A stretch of DNA of 16,274 nt from Pseudobutyrivibrio sp. (lineage in GTDB: Bacteria > Bacillota > Clostridia > Lachnospirales > Lachnospiraceae): NCBI GenBank assembly GCA_017557715.1, contig JAFYYE010000217.1, forward strand, positions 1 through 16,274, written 5' to 3'. Both the position numbers and the translations under genes were made by a program. Position 1 is the first letter of the stretch, and every line of letters begins with the position of its first letter. Of the stretch, positions 6,704 through 14,915 are shown one piece after another. The notes under the pieces were generated by a model. It made no database searches, was not told the DNA's origin, and saw nothing but the letters and a program-made list of their open reading frames with translations.

Positions 6704-6716
6704 TAGGTGATTCCTT
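6682..6716 (-). terminator. Terminator of the esterase-GH43 gene
   Basis: Perfect 13-base arms AAGGAATCACCTA (6682-6694) and TAGGTGATTCCTT (6704-6716) have a 9-base loop and are followed on the minus strand by TTTATATT. It begins about 40 bases after the stop codon of the esterase-GH43 gene. Confidence 0.85.
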
Positions 6717-6757
6717 AAAATAGTCTTATTGCGACTTTTTATCAATTACTTTATCAA

Positions 6758-9526
6758 TTAATGTAAGAATTCGATAGAAGAAAGCTGAGCGTTGCCATTT
6801 CCTTTGAAGCGAAGATAAAGTGCTGACTTGCCGTTTTCCACATTTATTTTTCCTTCATAGGCTGTCCAGATATTTGTAAACTCAATATCTACAGTGCCAA
6901 GCACTGACCCATCCAGCTTATTCAATACCTCAAAAGTACCTGCTGCATATCCTCTCACCTTAATTCTTATTCCTGTTACATCCTTAAGGTCGAAATATTT
7001 GAATCCAATTACTGTTGAATCGTTAATATCTCTGATATAGCTATCTTCATGATCAGAAGTTCCGCTCTCCTGCACTATGCGTGGGTTGTCCTGCTCCACA
7101 TAGATTCCTGTCTTATCAGAAAAGATATTGCAGGCAATGTATGAAGGATATTCTCCCACATCAGAAAGTGGGCCATCATTTAATCCACATGAAGTAATCT
7201 CCACCTGAGGAATGCTGCCGTCTGCTTCAAAATGAATCTTCTCTGCACAACCCTGTCGGCTAAACCAATTTCCATTAGTGTGTCTGTGGTAGAAGATGTA
7301 CCAATCCTCTCCAATCTGAACAATGCTTCCGTGATTGTTTGCGCCTGGGCAGGTTGGGAAATCTGCTTTTTTATAGGTATCAATGTGTAAATCACAGTTG
7401 CTTACAAGCACACCACCATAAGTAAATGGGCCTGCTGGTGATTTAGAGGTAGCATAGCAAAGCTCGTGCATAACCTCTGATGAATAAATGAAATAGTATG
7501 TATCATTATGCTTTCTAATAGAAGGAGCCTCGAAGAATGCATGATTTTCAAAACCAGTTCCTACACTGTAGCAATTTCCTGGGACGATAATAGTAGGAGC
7601 CTTTTTTATAGTAAGCATATCAGGGCCTAACACTGTAAACTGAGAACCACTTCTGCTCTTGTCTCCCTGTCCACAAAAACCTGTGTAAAGGTATGTCTCA
7701 TCACCCTCTGTAAGAACTCCTGGGTCAAACTGAGGCTCATCCCCTGGCCTCTCGCCAAGCCTTGTACCATCCTCATAATGCACATAACCATAGAATTTAT
7801 ATGGGCCCGCTGGAGTATCACTTACAGCAACAGACACAACACTCACCTTATCTAAAACGTAAAACAGATAATATCTTCCATCAGGACCAACTGTCACATC
7901 AGGTGCGTACAGACACATATGACCATCCTCGTTAAGTGGGTCGTCTGTCTTGTTGTAGATAACACCTTCGTAATGCCAATTTCCCAAATCATCGATTGGA
8001 GCAGACCAGCAAACATAATCTCCAAGACAGAATACCGCACCATTATTTATATCGTGAGAGCCGTACACATACACTCTGTCTCCAAATACATATGGTTCAC
8101 CATCTGGAATGTACTCCCAATTTGGAAGATAAGGGTTTACAGCCTGCTTTCTTGTGTTCTGACGGATTCCACCCTCCTGTCTTGCTTTTGCACCCTGGCT
8201 TAAGAACTCCATTTCATCCTTTTCGCTAAGTGTGAATGATTTCCATGCAGGAAGCACTCTTCTGTCTCTTCCCACACCATTAGGATTACTAGTCTTAATA
8301 AAGTTTGCAAAGTAGTCGCACATCTGTCTAGCTAAATCAAAATGTCTTCCCTCGTATGGGCGATGACATTTTCCAAGAGTCTCAAAGAAGAACCAAAGAT
8401 CGCATGAATGGAAATTTCCTGGGTAGTCAACTCCATCTCCTGGGACATCTATATCAAAACGATAATAATAAAGCTGGCGTGTTGGGTCTTTCTTTAATGC
8501 ATCTTTGAAAGCACTCTTTACAGAGTTCTCCACCATATTTATCTTGTCGAAAACAAACTCGTCAGTTGTATTTCCTGCTATAACTGGCACCTGTGCGCAG
8601 TCACCATCAATAAATCGCTCTACAGGGTCTCCCTTGCAGAATACTCCATCATTGATTGGGAACATTCTTGGATGATTCTGTACAAAGCGATTGTAGCCAT
8701 TAAAAATATCCTCAGCAGAAAGAGCTCTGGCCTCTTCGAGAGATTTGACTCCAAGTTCCTTGAAAAACTCCTGTCCAAGTTTTTCTGCTTCCTTCAAATT
8801 TATTGGCTTGAAAATATCATCACCTTCACTTGGAAGACGAATGATACCACTTAATATCACAGCGCCCTTTACGATATCTCTGTTTGCTTCGCACACAAGC
8901 TGATTCATAGTGCTAGCGCCACCTGCAGACTGACCTGCTATTACGATTTGATTTGGGTTGCCACCAAATGCTGCTATATTTCTAGCAACCCAGTGTAAAC
9001 CAGCCTTTTGGTCTAAAAGTCCAAAGTTGCCTGGTGCATCTGGCGCTTCTTTTGTAATGTCTGGATGAGCAAGGAAACCAAAACAGTTGAGACGATAATT
9101 CACGCTGACTACTACCACGCCTCGTCTTGCTAAGCGCTCGCCATCAAATTCCATCTCTGCAGTGTAGCCCCACTGAAATGCCCCGCCAAAGAACCATACT
9201 AAAACTGGAAGCTTCTCATCCTTTGACTTTGCAGGGGTCCATACATTCAGATATAAACAATCCTCGTTTGCTCTTACCCCTGCATCCACATGCCACTCTC
9301 TATCATAAAGACCATCTCCACCATTTGGCACATCCTGCATTGATAATGGTCCAAATTCAAAGCAATCTCTTACTCCATCCCAATCCTCCGCTGGTTGAGG
9401 TGCGCGAAATCTGTTTGCCCCAACTGGTGCTGCAGCAAATGGTACCCCTTTATAAACAGTTACACGTGGGTCCGCCCCTGGCAATCCTCTAAGAGCGCCA
9501 TTTTCCACTGATGTCTCTCTTAACAT
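6758..9526 (-). CDS. Carboxylesterase (type B) - GH43 glycosidase - CBM6-like fusion
   Basis: Three modules are visible in 922 residues. Residues 1-450 are a type-B carboxylesterase: EDCLYLNVW (88-96), oxyanion region WFFGGAF (111-117), nucleophile S200 in GQSAGG, acid E323 (TTDEF) and H373 (NFHSCDLWFFF). Residues ~462-780 are a GH43 five-blade propeller with base D475 (EYIPDGEP), D543 (YAPDV) and acid E666 (FFEAPSIRK). Residues ~785-922 resemble a CBM6-type beta-sandwich. No signal peptide is visible, so it probably acts in the cytoplasm, removing ester groups (acetyl or feruloyl) and arabinose or xylose from imported xylan fragments; exact substrates are inference. AGGAG lies 9 bases before ATG. 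It is a single-gene unit with its own terminator. Confidence 0.9.
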   Translation of the reverse strand: MLRETSVENGALRGLPGADPRVTVYKGVPFAAAPVGANRFRAPQPAEDWDGVRDCFEFGPLSMQDVPNGGDGLYDREWHVDAGVRANEDCLYLNVWTPAKSKDEKLPVLVWFFGGAFQWGYTAEMEFDGERLARRGVVVVSVNYRLNCFGFLAHPDITKEAPDAPGNFGLLDQKAGLHWVARNIAAFGGNPNQIVIAGQSAGGASTMNQLVCEANRDIVKGAVILSGIIRLPSEGDDIFKPINLKEAEKLGQEFFKELGVKSLEEARALSAEDIFNGYNRFVQNHPRMFPINDGVFCKGDPVERFIDGDCAQVPVIAGNTTDEFVFDKINMVENSVKSAFKDALKKDPTRQLYYYRFDIDVPGDGVDYPGNFHSCDLWFFFETLGKCHRPYEGRHFDLARQMCDYFANFIKTSNPNGVGRDRRVLPAWKSFTLSEKDEMEFLSQGAKARQEGGIRQNTRKQAVNPYLPNWEYIPDGEPYVFGDRVYVYGSHDINNGAVFCLGDYVCWSAPIDDLGNWHYEGVIYNKTDDPLNEDGHMCLYAPDVTVGPDGRYYLFYVLDKVSVVSVAVSDTPAGPYKFYGYVHYEDGTRLGERPGDEPQFDPGVLTEGDETYLYTGFCGQGDKSRSGSQFTVLGPDMLTIKKAPTIIVPGNCYSVGTGFENHAFFEAPSIRKHNDTYYFIYSSEVMHELCYATSKSPAGPFTYGGVLVSNCDLHIDTYKKADFPTCPGANNHGSIVQIGEDWYIFYHRHTNGNWFSRQGCAEKIHFEADGSIPQVEITSCGLNDGPLSDVGEYPSYIACNIFSDKTGIYVEQDNPRIVQESGTSDHEDSYIRDINDSTVIGFKYFDLKDVTGIRIKVRGYAAGTFEVLNKLDGSVLGTVDIEFTNIWTAYEGKINVENGKSALYLRFKGNGNAQLSSIEFLH

Positions 9527-9609
9527 TACATTACTCTCCTTTTATTCTCCGTTTCTTTTATCAAGTATCTAACATTTTATAACTTTCTAATGGCAAAAGA
9601 GACCGATAA

Positions 9610-9638
9610 AATATAAGTCTTTTGGGGGCAAAGTTTAA
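9610..9638 (-). promoter_or_regulatory. Possible promoter of the esterase-GH43 gene
   Basis: On the minus strand TTAAAC (plus 9633-9638) and TATATT (plus 9610-9615) are 17 bases apart, in the 179-base gap upstream of the gene. The -35 is a weak match. The G/C-rich patch TTTGCCCCCAAAAG in the spacer is unlike its AT-rich surroundings and could be a regulator site. Confidence 0.35.
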
Positions 9639-9654
9639 CAAAACACTATATAAA

Positions 9655-9684
9655 ATAAGACCTCCCATCTCTGGGAGGCCTTAT
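9655..9684 (-). terminator. Terminator of the chemoreceptor gene
   Basis: Arms ATAAGACCTCCCA (9655-9667) and TGGGAGGCCTTAT (9672-9684) pair over 13 positions with one G-U wobble in the minus-strand RNA. The loop is four bases, and a T-rich tail (TTTTATAT) follows. It starts about 20 bases after the stop codon. Confidence 0.88.
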
Positions 9685-9705
9685 CATTTATTAACATTGA
9701 TTTAA

Positions 9706-11760
9706 TTATTCTGTGTCATCCTTGAAGAATGAAATCTCTTCATTAAGTTTAACTGCAATGTCTTTCAAATCATCTGCGGAGTTAGCAAGACTTGAAACCG
9801 TAGCTGAAAGCTCCTGAACAGAAGCGCCTGTTGTCTCTGAAGATGCTGCATTCTCCTCTGAAATAGCTGAAAGTGATGACATGGCATCTGAAACAACGTC
9901 GTTGGACTTAACGCAGGTATCTGCTCCACCGGCAATATCTCTTACACCATCAACAGTACCATTGATATCCTCAAGCATTCCATTTACAGACTCAAGTGTT
10001 CCACCGATAGCTTCCTGCTGCTCCAGGTTGCCCTGCTTAACAAGATTAGCTGCTGCAACGGCTGCCTCAGACTGCTTAAGAAGAATATCCATCTGAGTTC
10101 TGATATCCTGAGCCATGCTATCTGAATCATCAGCAAGCTTTCTGATTTCCTCAGCAACAACTGCAAAGCCCTTGCCGGCCTCACCAGCTCTGGCTGCCTC
10201 AATAGAAGCATTCAGTGAAAGAAGATTTGTCTGAGAAGCGATTCCAGAGATACCTTCTACACTATCGTTGATACTTGTAACAGCATCCTTTGTAGCTGCA
10301 ATGGTTCTGGCAATTTCTTCAATCTTAGCTGTCATATCGCTACTAGAATCCTTAAGACTAAGAAGCGACTTGCTAGATGTTTCAGAAGCTTCCTTCATCT
10401 TACCTGCAAGATCTTCCATATTTTCAGTAGATGTCTGAACGCCAGCAACTGCATCTGTAATCTTTCCTACGTTTTCAGCAGCCTCCTGAATTTCCTCCGC
10501 CTGCTGAACTGCACCTGTAGCAATTTCCTGAACAGCTGTTGCTACTGTATCTGTAGTAGAAGCAATCTGATTTGCCATATCTGCCAAATCTTCTGAAGAT
10601 GTTGTGACTGTAGCAGCTGAATGCTTAATAGCAGAAACAATAGCACCTAATTTATCAATAACGGAATTGGTGCTACGAACAATCTCACCAAATTCGTCTT
10701 TACGACTTGAATATCCATCTATTTTCTTAAATCGACCATCTGCCAATTCTGTAATTGTATTTGTAACAGCAAGGATAGGGTTTGTAAAACTTGTTGCAAT
10801 AATAAGGGAAATAACGATTGCAGCAATCAAAAGAATCAAACCAATGATAACTACTATTATGGCAGCTTTATTGGCTTCCTGAGTAATTGCCTTTTCCTGC
10901 TGGGCAATTACAACTGAGTATCCAGTAATTGGCTCTTTTACCCATGAATTATATGTATTAATTCCGCTGAATTCCTGCTTGAACAAACCACTTTCATTTC
11001 CTGAAGTAATGAACTCTCCTGAGCTCATGTCATACTCCTCTTCAGGCGAAATATCAAACTGAGCATGAGCCGCCATAATACCGTTCTGGTCTACAATATA
11101 ACCATCGCTGATATTAGCTGCCAGGAATTCGTGAAGAACAGTTAAATCAATACTTCTCTGACATTCACCGATAACCTGTCCTGCCTCATTAAAAACAGGA
11201 ACAGCAATAATAGCTACACGTGAACCTGAAGATTTACTTACAATAACGCCAGAAACCGCTGGCTTTCCTGTGGTGGTAGCTCTCTGGAAAAACTCACGGT
11301 CAGCAATGTTAACACAGTTTCCACCATCAGTTCTAAGAATTTGATCACCTGATAACAATGTCAAAACAACACTATTATTACCATCATTAATGATATCGTT
11401 AATCTGCGCCATATGCGCCTGAATTACTGCATCAGGAATACTGGTTCCATCAGTTCCATAATTCGCCATAAAATTCATTGTACTAGGTGATGTGGCAAAC
11501 ATCTGCAATGAATCTACATTTTCCTTGATAATTTCCGCATATTTGGTTTCTACATATTTTGCAGTTGTATCTAAAAGCTCTAAAGCATCTGCTTGTGCTT
11601 TACTAGTAGATGTAGAATAGCTGATAATAATGGCAACCATTAACGGAACTGCAACTAATAAAGCCATTATCACAATTAACTTAGTCTTTACACTATCTTT
11701 TGCGCTAATACCAGACTGAGCCTCTCCCTTTGCTTTCTTAACCTTTCCATCCTTTGCCAT
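9706..11760 (-). CDS. Methyl-accepting chemotaxis protein with dCache-type sensor
   Basis: This transmembrane chemoreceptor has 684 residues. After a lysine-rich cytoplasmic start come TM1 (~28-49), an extracellular sensor of about 245 residues with a dCache-like pattern (REFFQRATTTGKPAVSGVIVSKSSG at 155-179 and YIVDQNGIMAAH at 221-232), TM2 (~298-323), a HAMP linker (~324-376) and a long coiled-coil signalling domain. The conserved hairpin tip that contacts CheA/CheW spans about 505-545, with the core SQTNLLSLNASIEAARAG. The ligand is unknown; dCache receptors often sense amino acids, and the next operon upstream is an amino-acid ABC transporter, which is only suggestive. AAAGGAG lies about 6-7 bases before ATG. 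It is followed by its own terminator. Confidence 0.93.
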   Translation of the reverse strand: MAKDGKVKKAKGEAQSGISAKDSVKTKLIVIMALLVAVPLMVAIIISYSTSTSKAQADALELLDTTAKYVETKYAEIIKENVDSLQMFATSPSTMNFMANYGTDGTSIPDAVIQAHMAQINDIINDGNNSVVLTLLSGDQILRTDGGNCVNIADREFFQRATTTGKPAVSGVIVSKSSGSRVAIIAVPVFNEAGQVIGECQRSIDLTVLHEFLAANISDGYIVDQNGIMAAHAQFDISPEEEYDMSSGEFITSGNESGLFKQEFSGINTYNSWVKEPITGYSVVIAQQEKAITQEANKAAIIVVIIGLILLIAAIVISLIIATSFTNPILAVTNTITELADGRFKKIDGYSSRKDEFGEIVRSTNSVIDKLGAIVSAIKHSAATVTTSSEDLADMANQIASTTDTVATAVQEIATGAVQQAEEIQEAAENVGKITDAVAGVQTSTENMEDLAGKMKEASETSSKSLLSLKDSSSDMTAKIEEIARTIAATKDAVTSINDSVEGISGIASQTNLLSLNASIEAARAGEAGKGFAVVAEEIRKLADDSDSMAQDIRTQMDILLKQSEAAVAAANLVKQGNLEQQEAIGGTLESVNGMLEDINGTVDGVRDIAGGADTCVKSNDVVSDAMSSLSAISEENAASSETTGASVQELSATVSSLANSADDLKDIAVKLNEEISFFKDDTE

Positions 11761-11807
11761 AGTACACTCCTTTGCAAATAGTGCGTCAATTTACAGCCTC
11801 CACGAGA

Positions 11808-11813
11808 ATTATA
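11808..11813 (-). promoter_or_regulatory. Possible -10 element of the chemoreceptor gene
   Basis: A consensus TATAAT is present on the minus strand about 48 bases upstream of the start codon. No good -35 lies 16-18 bases further upstream, and no sigma-28-type motif is visible, so the promoter may need an activator or be weak. Confidence 0.35.
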
Positions 11814-11878
11814 CGACAAATATATGAAGAAATGGTTAAAAAAAAGTGTTTCTGTTGGATTGTGATTCCCTAATAATT

Positions 11879-12619
11879 TTATTCATATGCAAACGTCTTC
11901 AGGAATTTCTGAGCTCTCTCCGTCTTAGGCTGGATAAAGAAATCTTTCACATCACTTGTCTCTTCAACAATATCTCCCTTGTCTAAGAAGATAATTCTGT
12001 CTGCCACCGCCTTGGCAAACGCCATTTCATGAGTGACAATCAACATTGTCGAACCGCTTTTTGCAAGTGCAATCATTGTCTCTAACACCTCGTGCACCAT
12101 TTCTGGATCAAGGGCTGCTGTAACCTCATCAAATAGGATTACTTCCGGATGCATGAGAAGTGCTCTTACAATTGCTACTCTCTGCTTTTGTCCGCCTGAA
12201 AGCTGACGAGGATAATAGTCCTTCTTATCTACAAGACCTACCTTGTCTAAAAGCTCTAAGGCTTCTCTTGTAGCATCCTCCCTTGTACGCTTTTGCACCT
12301 TAGTTGGCGCTAAGATAATGTTTTCCAAAACAGTTTTATGAGGGAAAAGCTCGTAGGACTGGAATACCATTCCAATCTTCTGACGAAGCTTTGTAATATC
12401 ACGCTTTCCAGCCTCCACTGGAAGTCCATCCACTGTAATCACTCCGCTTTGGATTTCCTCCAAACCATTCAAACATCGAAGAAAAGTACTTTTACCACAG
12501 CCGGATGGACCAATGATTACAACTACCTCTCCCTTTTTTACCGACAAATTAATGTCCTTAAGTACAACATTTGGTCCAAATTCCTTATGTAAATGTGTAA
12601 CCTTTAATAATTCGCTCAT
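11879..12619 (-). CDS. Polar amino-acid ABC transporter ATPase (GlnQ family)
   Basis: This 246-residue cytoplasmic ATPase powers the importer formed with the two permeases and the lipoprotein encoded upstream. Motifs occur in order: Walker A GPSGCGKST (37-45), Q-loop Q87 (VFQSYELFPH), signature LSGGQ (140-144), Walker B VILFDE (160-165) with D-loop ALDPE, and switch histidine H197. The usual DEPTSALD is DEVTAALD here, a variant found in this family and not a sign of inactivity. Its ATG directly follows the TAG of the permease gene (TAGATG), and AAGGTGGG within the permease end is the likely ribosome binding site. GlnQ, HisP and TcyC types cannot be told apart by sequence alone. A run of eight T bases follows downstream (minus strand) but without a convincing stem. 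Confidence 0.93.
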   Translation of the reverse strand: MSELLKVTHLHKEFGPNVVLKDINLSVKKGEVVVIIGPSGCGKSTFLRCLNGLEEIQSGVITVDGLPVEAGKRDITKLRQKIGMVFQSYELFPHKTVLENIILAPTKVQKRTREDATREALELLDKVGLVDKKDYYPRQLSGGQKQRVAIVRALLMHPEVILFDEVTAALDPEMVHEVLETMIALAKSGSTMLIVTHEMAFAKAVADRIIFLDKGDIVEETSDVKDFFIQPKTERAQKFLKTFAYE

Positions 12620-13294
12620 CTATGCCCACCTTTTTTCCAAGTAAGTGGCAAGCCTGCTTATAGGCCAGCACACTATGAAATATAGTAAAAAAACCACCAA
12701 AAATACTCCGAATGCAGCATTAGGAGAAACCTTTCGATTTGCTTCGATTATCTGCTGCGCCACCTTCAAAACCTCTACTATACCAATCATCATCACAAGG
12801 GATGTAGTCTTAATCATTCTTGTAATAAGGTTTATTGAAAGTGGAATAAGTCTCCTTACTGTCTGCGGAAGAATAATATAAAAGTATGTCTGAATCTTAT
12901 CCATACCAAGAGCCAGTGCAGATTCAAATTGAATGACTGGGATACTCTTTATTGAACCTCTAACCAAATCTCCCATTTCTGCAGTTCCCCAAAACGTAAA
13001 TACGAATATCGCCGATGCCTCAGCGGACATATCCCAGCCAAAAACTCTTGTGGTTCCAAAATATACAATAAATAAAAGTACCATCTGTGGCATGATTCTT
13101 ACGGTCTCCAAATATACCTTTAGGATTGCGTGAAGAATCTTGTTATTAATTGTCATCAACACTCCAACTATTAAACCAAGAAGGATGCTTAGCACTACAG
13201 AAATCAAACTGATTTCAATAGAAACCCATAATCCCTGGAGCAATCTAAGAAAGTTTGTACCTTTAAATAAAACATCAATCCCCAAACTGGCCAT
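12620..13294 (-). CDS. Polar amino-acid ABC transporter permease (HisM family), second subunit
   Basis: This 224-residue membrane protein is predicted to have about five transmembrane helices. The coupling loop is visible as ESALALGMDKIQTYFYIILP, the EAA motif that docks on the ATPase. It pairs with the permease encoded just upstream to form a heterodimeric channel. The start lies 20 bases inside the upstream permease gene and has AGGAGG 7 bases before ATG, so the overlap is real and translation is likely coupled. The N-terminal segment LLQGLWVSIEISLISVVLSI is typical of the family. Substrate is set by the lipoprotein, judged below to be possibly cysteine. Confidence 0.92.
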   Translation of the reverse strand: MASLGIDVLFKGTNFLRLLQGLWVSIEISLISVVLSILLGLIVGVLMTINNKILHAILKVYLETVRIMPQMVLLFIVYFGTTRVFGWDMSAEASAIFVFTFWGTAEMGDLVRGSIKSIPVIQFESALALGMDKIQTYFYIILPQTVRRLIPLSINLITRMIKTTSLVMMIGIVEVLKVAQQIIEANRKVSPNAAFGVFLVVFLLYFIVCWPISRLATYLEKRWA

Positions 13295-13934
13295 AGCGCA
13301 TCCTCCTTTCTACTACTGCTCCTATTATTGAAATAGGAAGTAGCATTATCAAATAGAACACTACCAAAAGGAAAAGACATTCTATTGTTTTTGCATACAT
13401 TCCAATCAGGTCTTTTGCTGTAAACATTAAATCCATAAGACTGATTGTTGAAAATACCGAGGTCTCCTTTAATAGGAAAATTACATTTGCAAGAAGTCCC
13501 GGTACACTTATGGAAATCGCCTGTGGCAAGATAACATACCATAAAATCTGAAACTGATTCATCCCAAGGCTTGCTGCACTTTCTGTCTGAATTACTGGTA
13601 TTGCCTCCACTCCGCTTCGGAAGGTCTCAATCATGTAGGCTCCACCCAAAAGACCAAGTCCCAATACACCGCAAGACTCTGCTGTAATTTGTATGCCCAC
13701 CTTTGGCAAGGCAAAATAAATAAAAAATAACTGCACCAAAAGTGGTGTGTTTCTGAAAATTTCTATATATACTCCCACGATGCTCTTTAACACTCTCACT
13801 TTAAAATGAAGAATGGCAGAGCCGATTAGTCCTATCAAGAAAGCTAGAAAAATGCCCTGCCATCCAATTTTAAGTGTAAGAAAGAGTGCATCCTTATATA
13901 GTGGGAGATATTCAATAAGAATATCCTTATCCAT
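13275..13934 (-). CDS. Polar amino-acid ABC transporter permease (HisM family), first subunit
   Basis: This 219-residue polytopic permease carries the EAA loop ESAASLGMNQFQILWYVILP and the helix-2 region EIFRNTPLLVQLFFIYFALP characteristic of His/Glu/Gln/cystine permeases. It overlaps the second permease by 20 bases. Between it and the lipoprotein gene are 52 bases with a small stem (13962-13980). Its start has no ideal ribosome binding site: AGG lies only 2-3 bases before ATG, and AAAGGA about 15 away, so expression may be lower than that of the lipoprotein. Confidence 0.92.
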   Translation of the reverse strand: MDKDILIEYLPLYKDALFLTLKIGWQGIFLAFLIGLIGSAILHFKVRVLKSIVGVYIEIFRNTPLLVQLFFIYFALPKVGIQITAESCGVLGLGLLGGAYMIETFRSGVEAIPVIQTESAASLGMNQFQILWYVILPQAISISVPGLLANVIFLLKETSVFSTISLMDLMFTAKDLIGMYAKTIECLFLLVVFYLIMLLPISIIGAVVERRMRYGQFGD

Positions 13935-13961
13935 TACCTAAGATTGATGTTCCTTTCATAT

Positions 13962-13980
13962 CACATATGCGAATTATGTG
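13962..13980 (-). repeat. Small stem between lipoprotein and permease genes
   Basis: Arms CACATA (13962-13967) and TATGTG (13975-13980) leave a 7-base loop. Stems at this place in ABC operons can protect the upstream binding-protein message from decay, as in malE-malF. This one is short, so the role is tentative. Confidence 0.35.
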
Positions 13981-13986
13981 TAAATC

Positions 13987-14883
13987 TTACTTGCCACCTT
14001 CTAATACTAATGTATCCTCGTAGTCTGCACCGTAAGTATCAAGAAGTGTTGCCTCATAGACAGCGTGGAAGAAATTCTCTGCGCCAAGTGTTTCGATTTC
14101 CTCGTTGAGCCAGTTGAGGAGTGTCTCATTACCCTTTGTTACAGCTGGTGCAATTGTGTCCTGATCACCAAGTGAAGGAATACCTACTGTATAACCTTCG
14201 TTCTCAAGTGAGAATGCGATAACCTCTGTGTTGTCGTTTGCCCAAGCTACGCCGTTGCCGTTTTCGAATGCTGTCTTTGCCTCTGCGTATGCATCGTACT
14301 TCTGAAGCTTGATGTCTGGGTAGTTCTTTGTAAGATATGTCTCAGCTGTTGTACCAGAAATTACGATAATCTGATCATCCGCTCCAATATCATCAAGGCT
14401 TTCAACTACTGCTGAATCAGGTGATACAACACCAAGTGCTACGTTCATATATGGAAGTGCGAAATCAACCTCCTGAGCACGCTCTTCTGTAACTGTGAAG
14501 TTTGCAAGGATGATATCAACCTTTCCTGTCTGAAGGTACTCAATTCTGTTTGCAGCCTCTGTGGATACATAATTGATTTCTACACCAAGGTCCTGACCGA
14601 TACGCTCTGCAAAGTAAACATCATAGCCGGCGTACTCACCATTCTCATCTACGAAACCAAATGGACTCTTATCAGAGAAAACACCGATGTTGATTGTTCC
14701 GCTCTCTTTAATTTCATCTAATGTTCTAAAACCTGCTGCCTCTGAGCTTGCCTCTACTGCATCCTCTCCTGTTGATGCTACATCACTTGATGATGCACTT
14801 GAACCGCAAGCTGTAAGTCCTGAAACTGCAAGTGTTCCTACTAATGCTAATCCTGTTACTTTGCTTAAAAAATTCTTTTTCAT
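13987..14883 (-). CDS. Amino-acid-binding lipoprotein of an ABC importer, CjaA-like
   Basis: This 298-residue solute-binding protein of family 3 starts with a lipoprotein signal peptide: KK, a hydrophobic core and lipobox LTAC, giving a lipid-anchored C26. A Ser/Ala/Glu-rich linker (27-50) precedes the binding domain (~60-295). Several stretches match what I recall of the Campylobacter cysteine-binding protein CjaA: KVDIILANFTVTEERAQ (121-137), VDFALPYMNVALGVVSP (139-155), the region around DTIAPAVTKGNE, and the end LEGGK. A cysteine substrate is therefore plausible, but glutamine/glutamate types share the fold. It is preceded by the SGNH gene (32-base gap) and followed by two permeases and the ATPase. 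GAGGAAG lies before the start. Confidence 0.9.
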   Translation of the reverse strand: MKKNFLSKVTGLALVGTLAVSGLTACGSSASSSDVASTGEDAVEASSEAAGFRTLDEIKESGTINIGVFSDKSPFGFVDENGEYAGYDVYFAERIGQDLGVEINYVSTEAANRIEYLQTGKVDIILANFTVTEERAQEVDFALPYMNVALGVVSPDSAVVESLDDIGADDQIIVISGTTAETYLTKNYPDIKLQKYDAYAEAKTAFENGNGVAWANDNTEVIAFSLENEGYTVGIPSLGDQDTIAPAVTKGNETLLNWLNEEIETLGAENFFHAVYEATLLDTYGADYEDTLVLEGGK

Positions 14884-14915
14884 TTCAATCTTCCTCTTTT
14901 CTATTTTTTTGATTT

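Noticed and set aside
9127..9492. A 121-residue plus-strand open frame opposite the esterase domain
   Set aside because: Low-complexity His/Leu/Pro-rich translation lying fully antisense to a well-supported enzyme domain with catalytic motifs; no ribosome binding site of note.
11838..11845. Run of eight A bases (T on the minus strand) after the ABC ATPase gene as a terminator
   Set aside because: I could not find a stem of useful length directly upstream on the minus strand; only a few-base imperfect pairing around GGAATCACAATCC.
12105..12140. Walker B variant DEVTAALD in the ATPase as a sign of inactivation
   Set aside because: The catalytic glutamate and aspartates are intact, and this substitution is found in functional GlnQ-family members.
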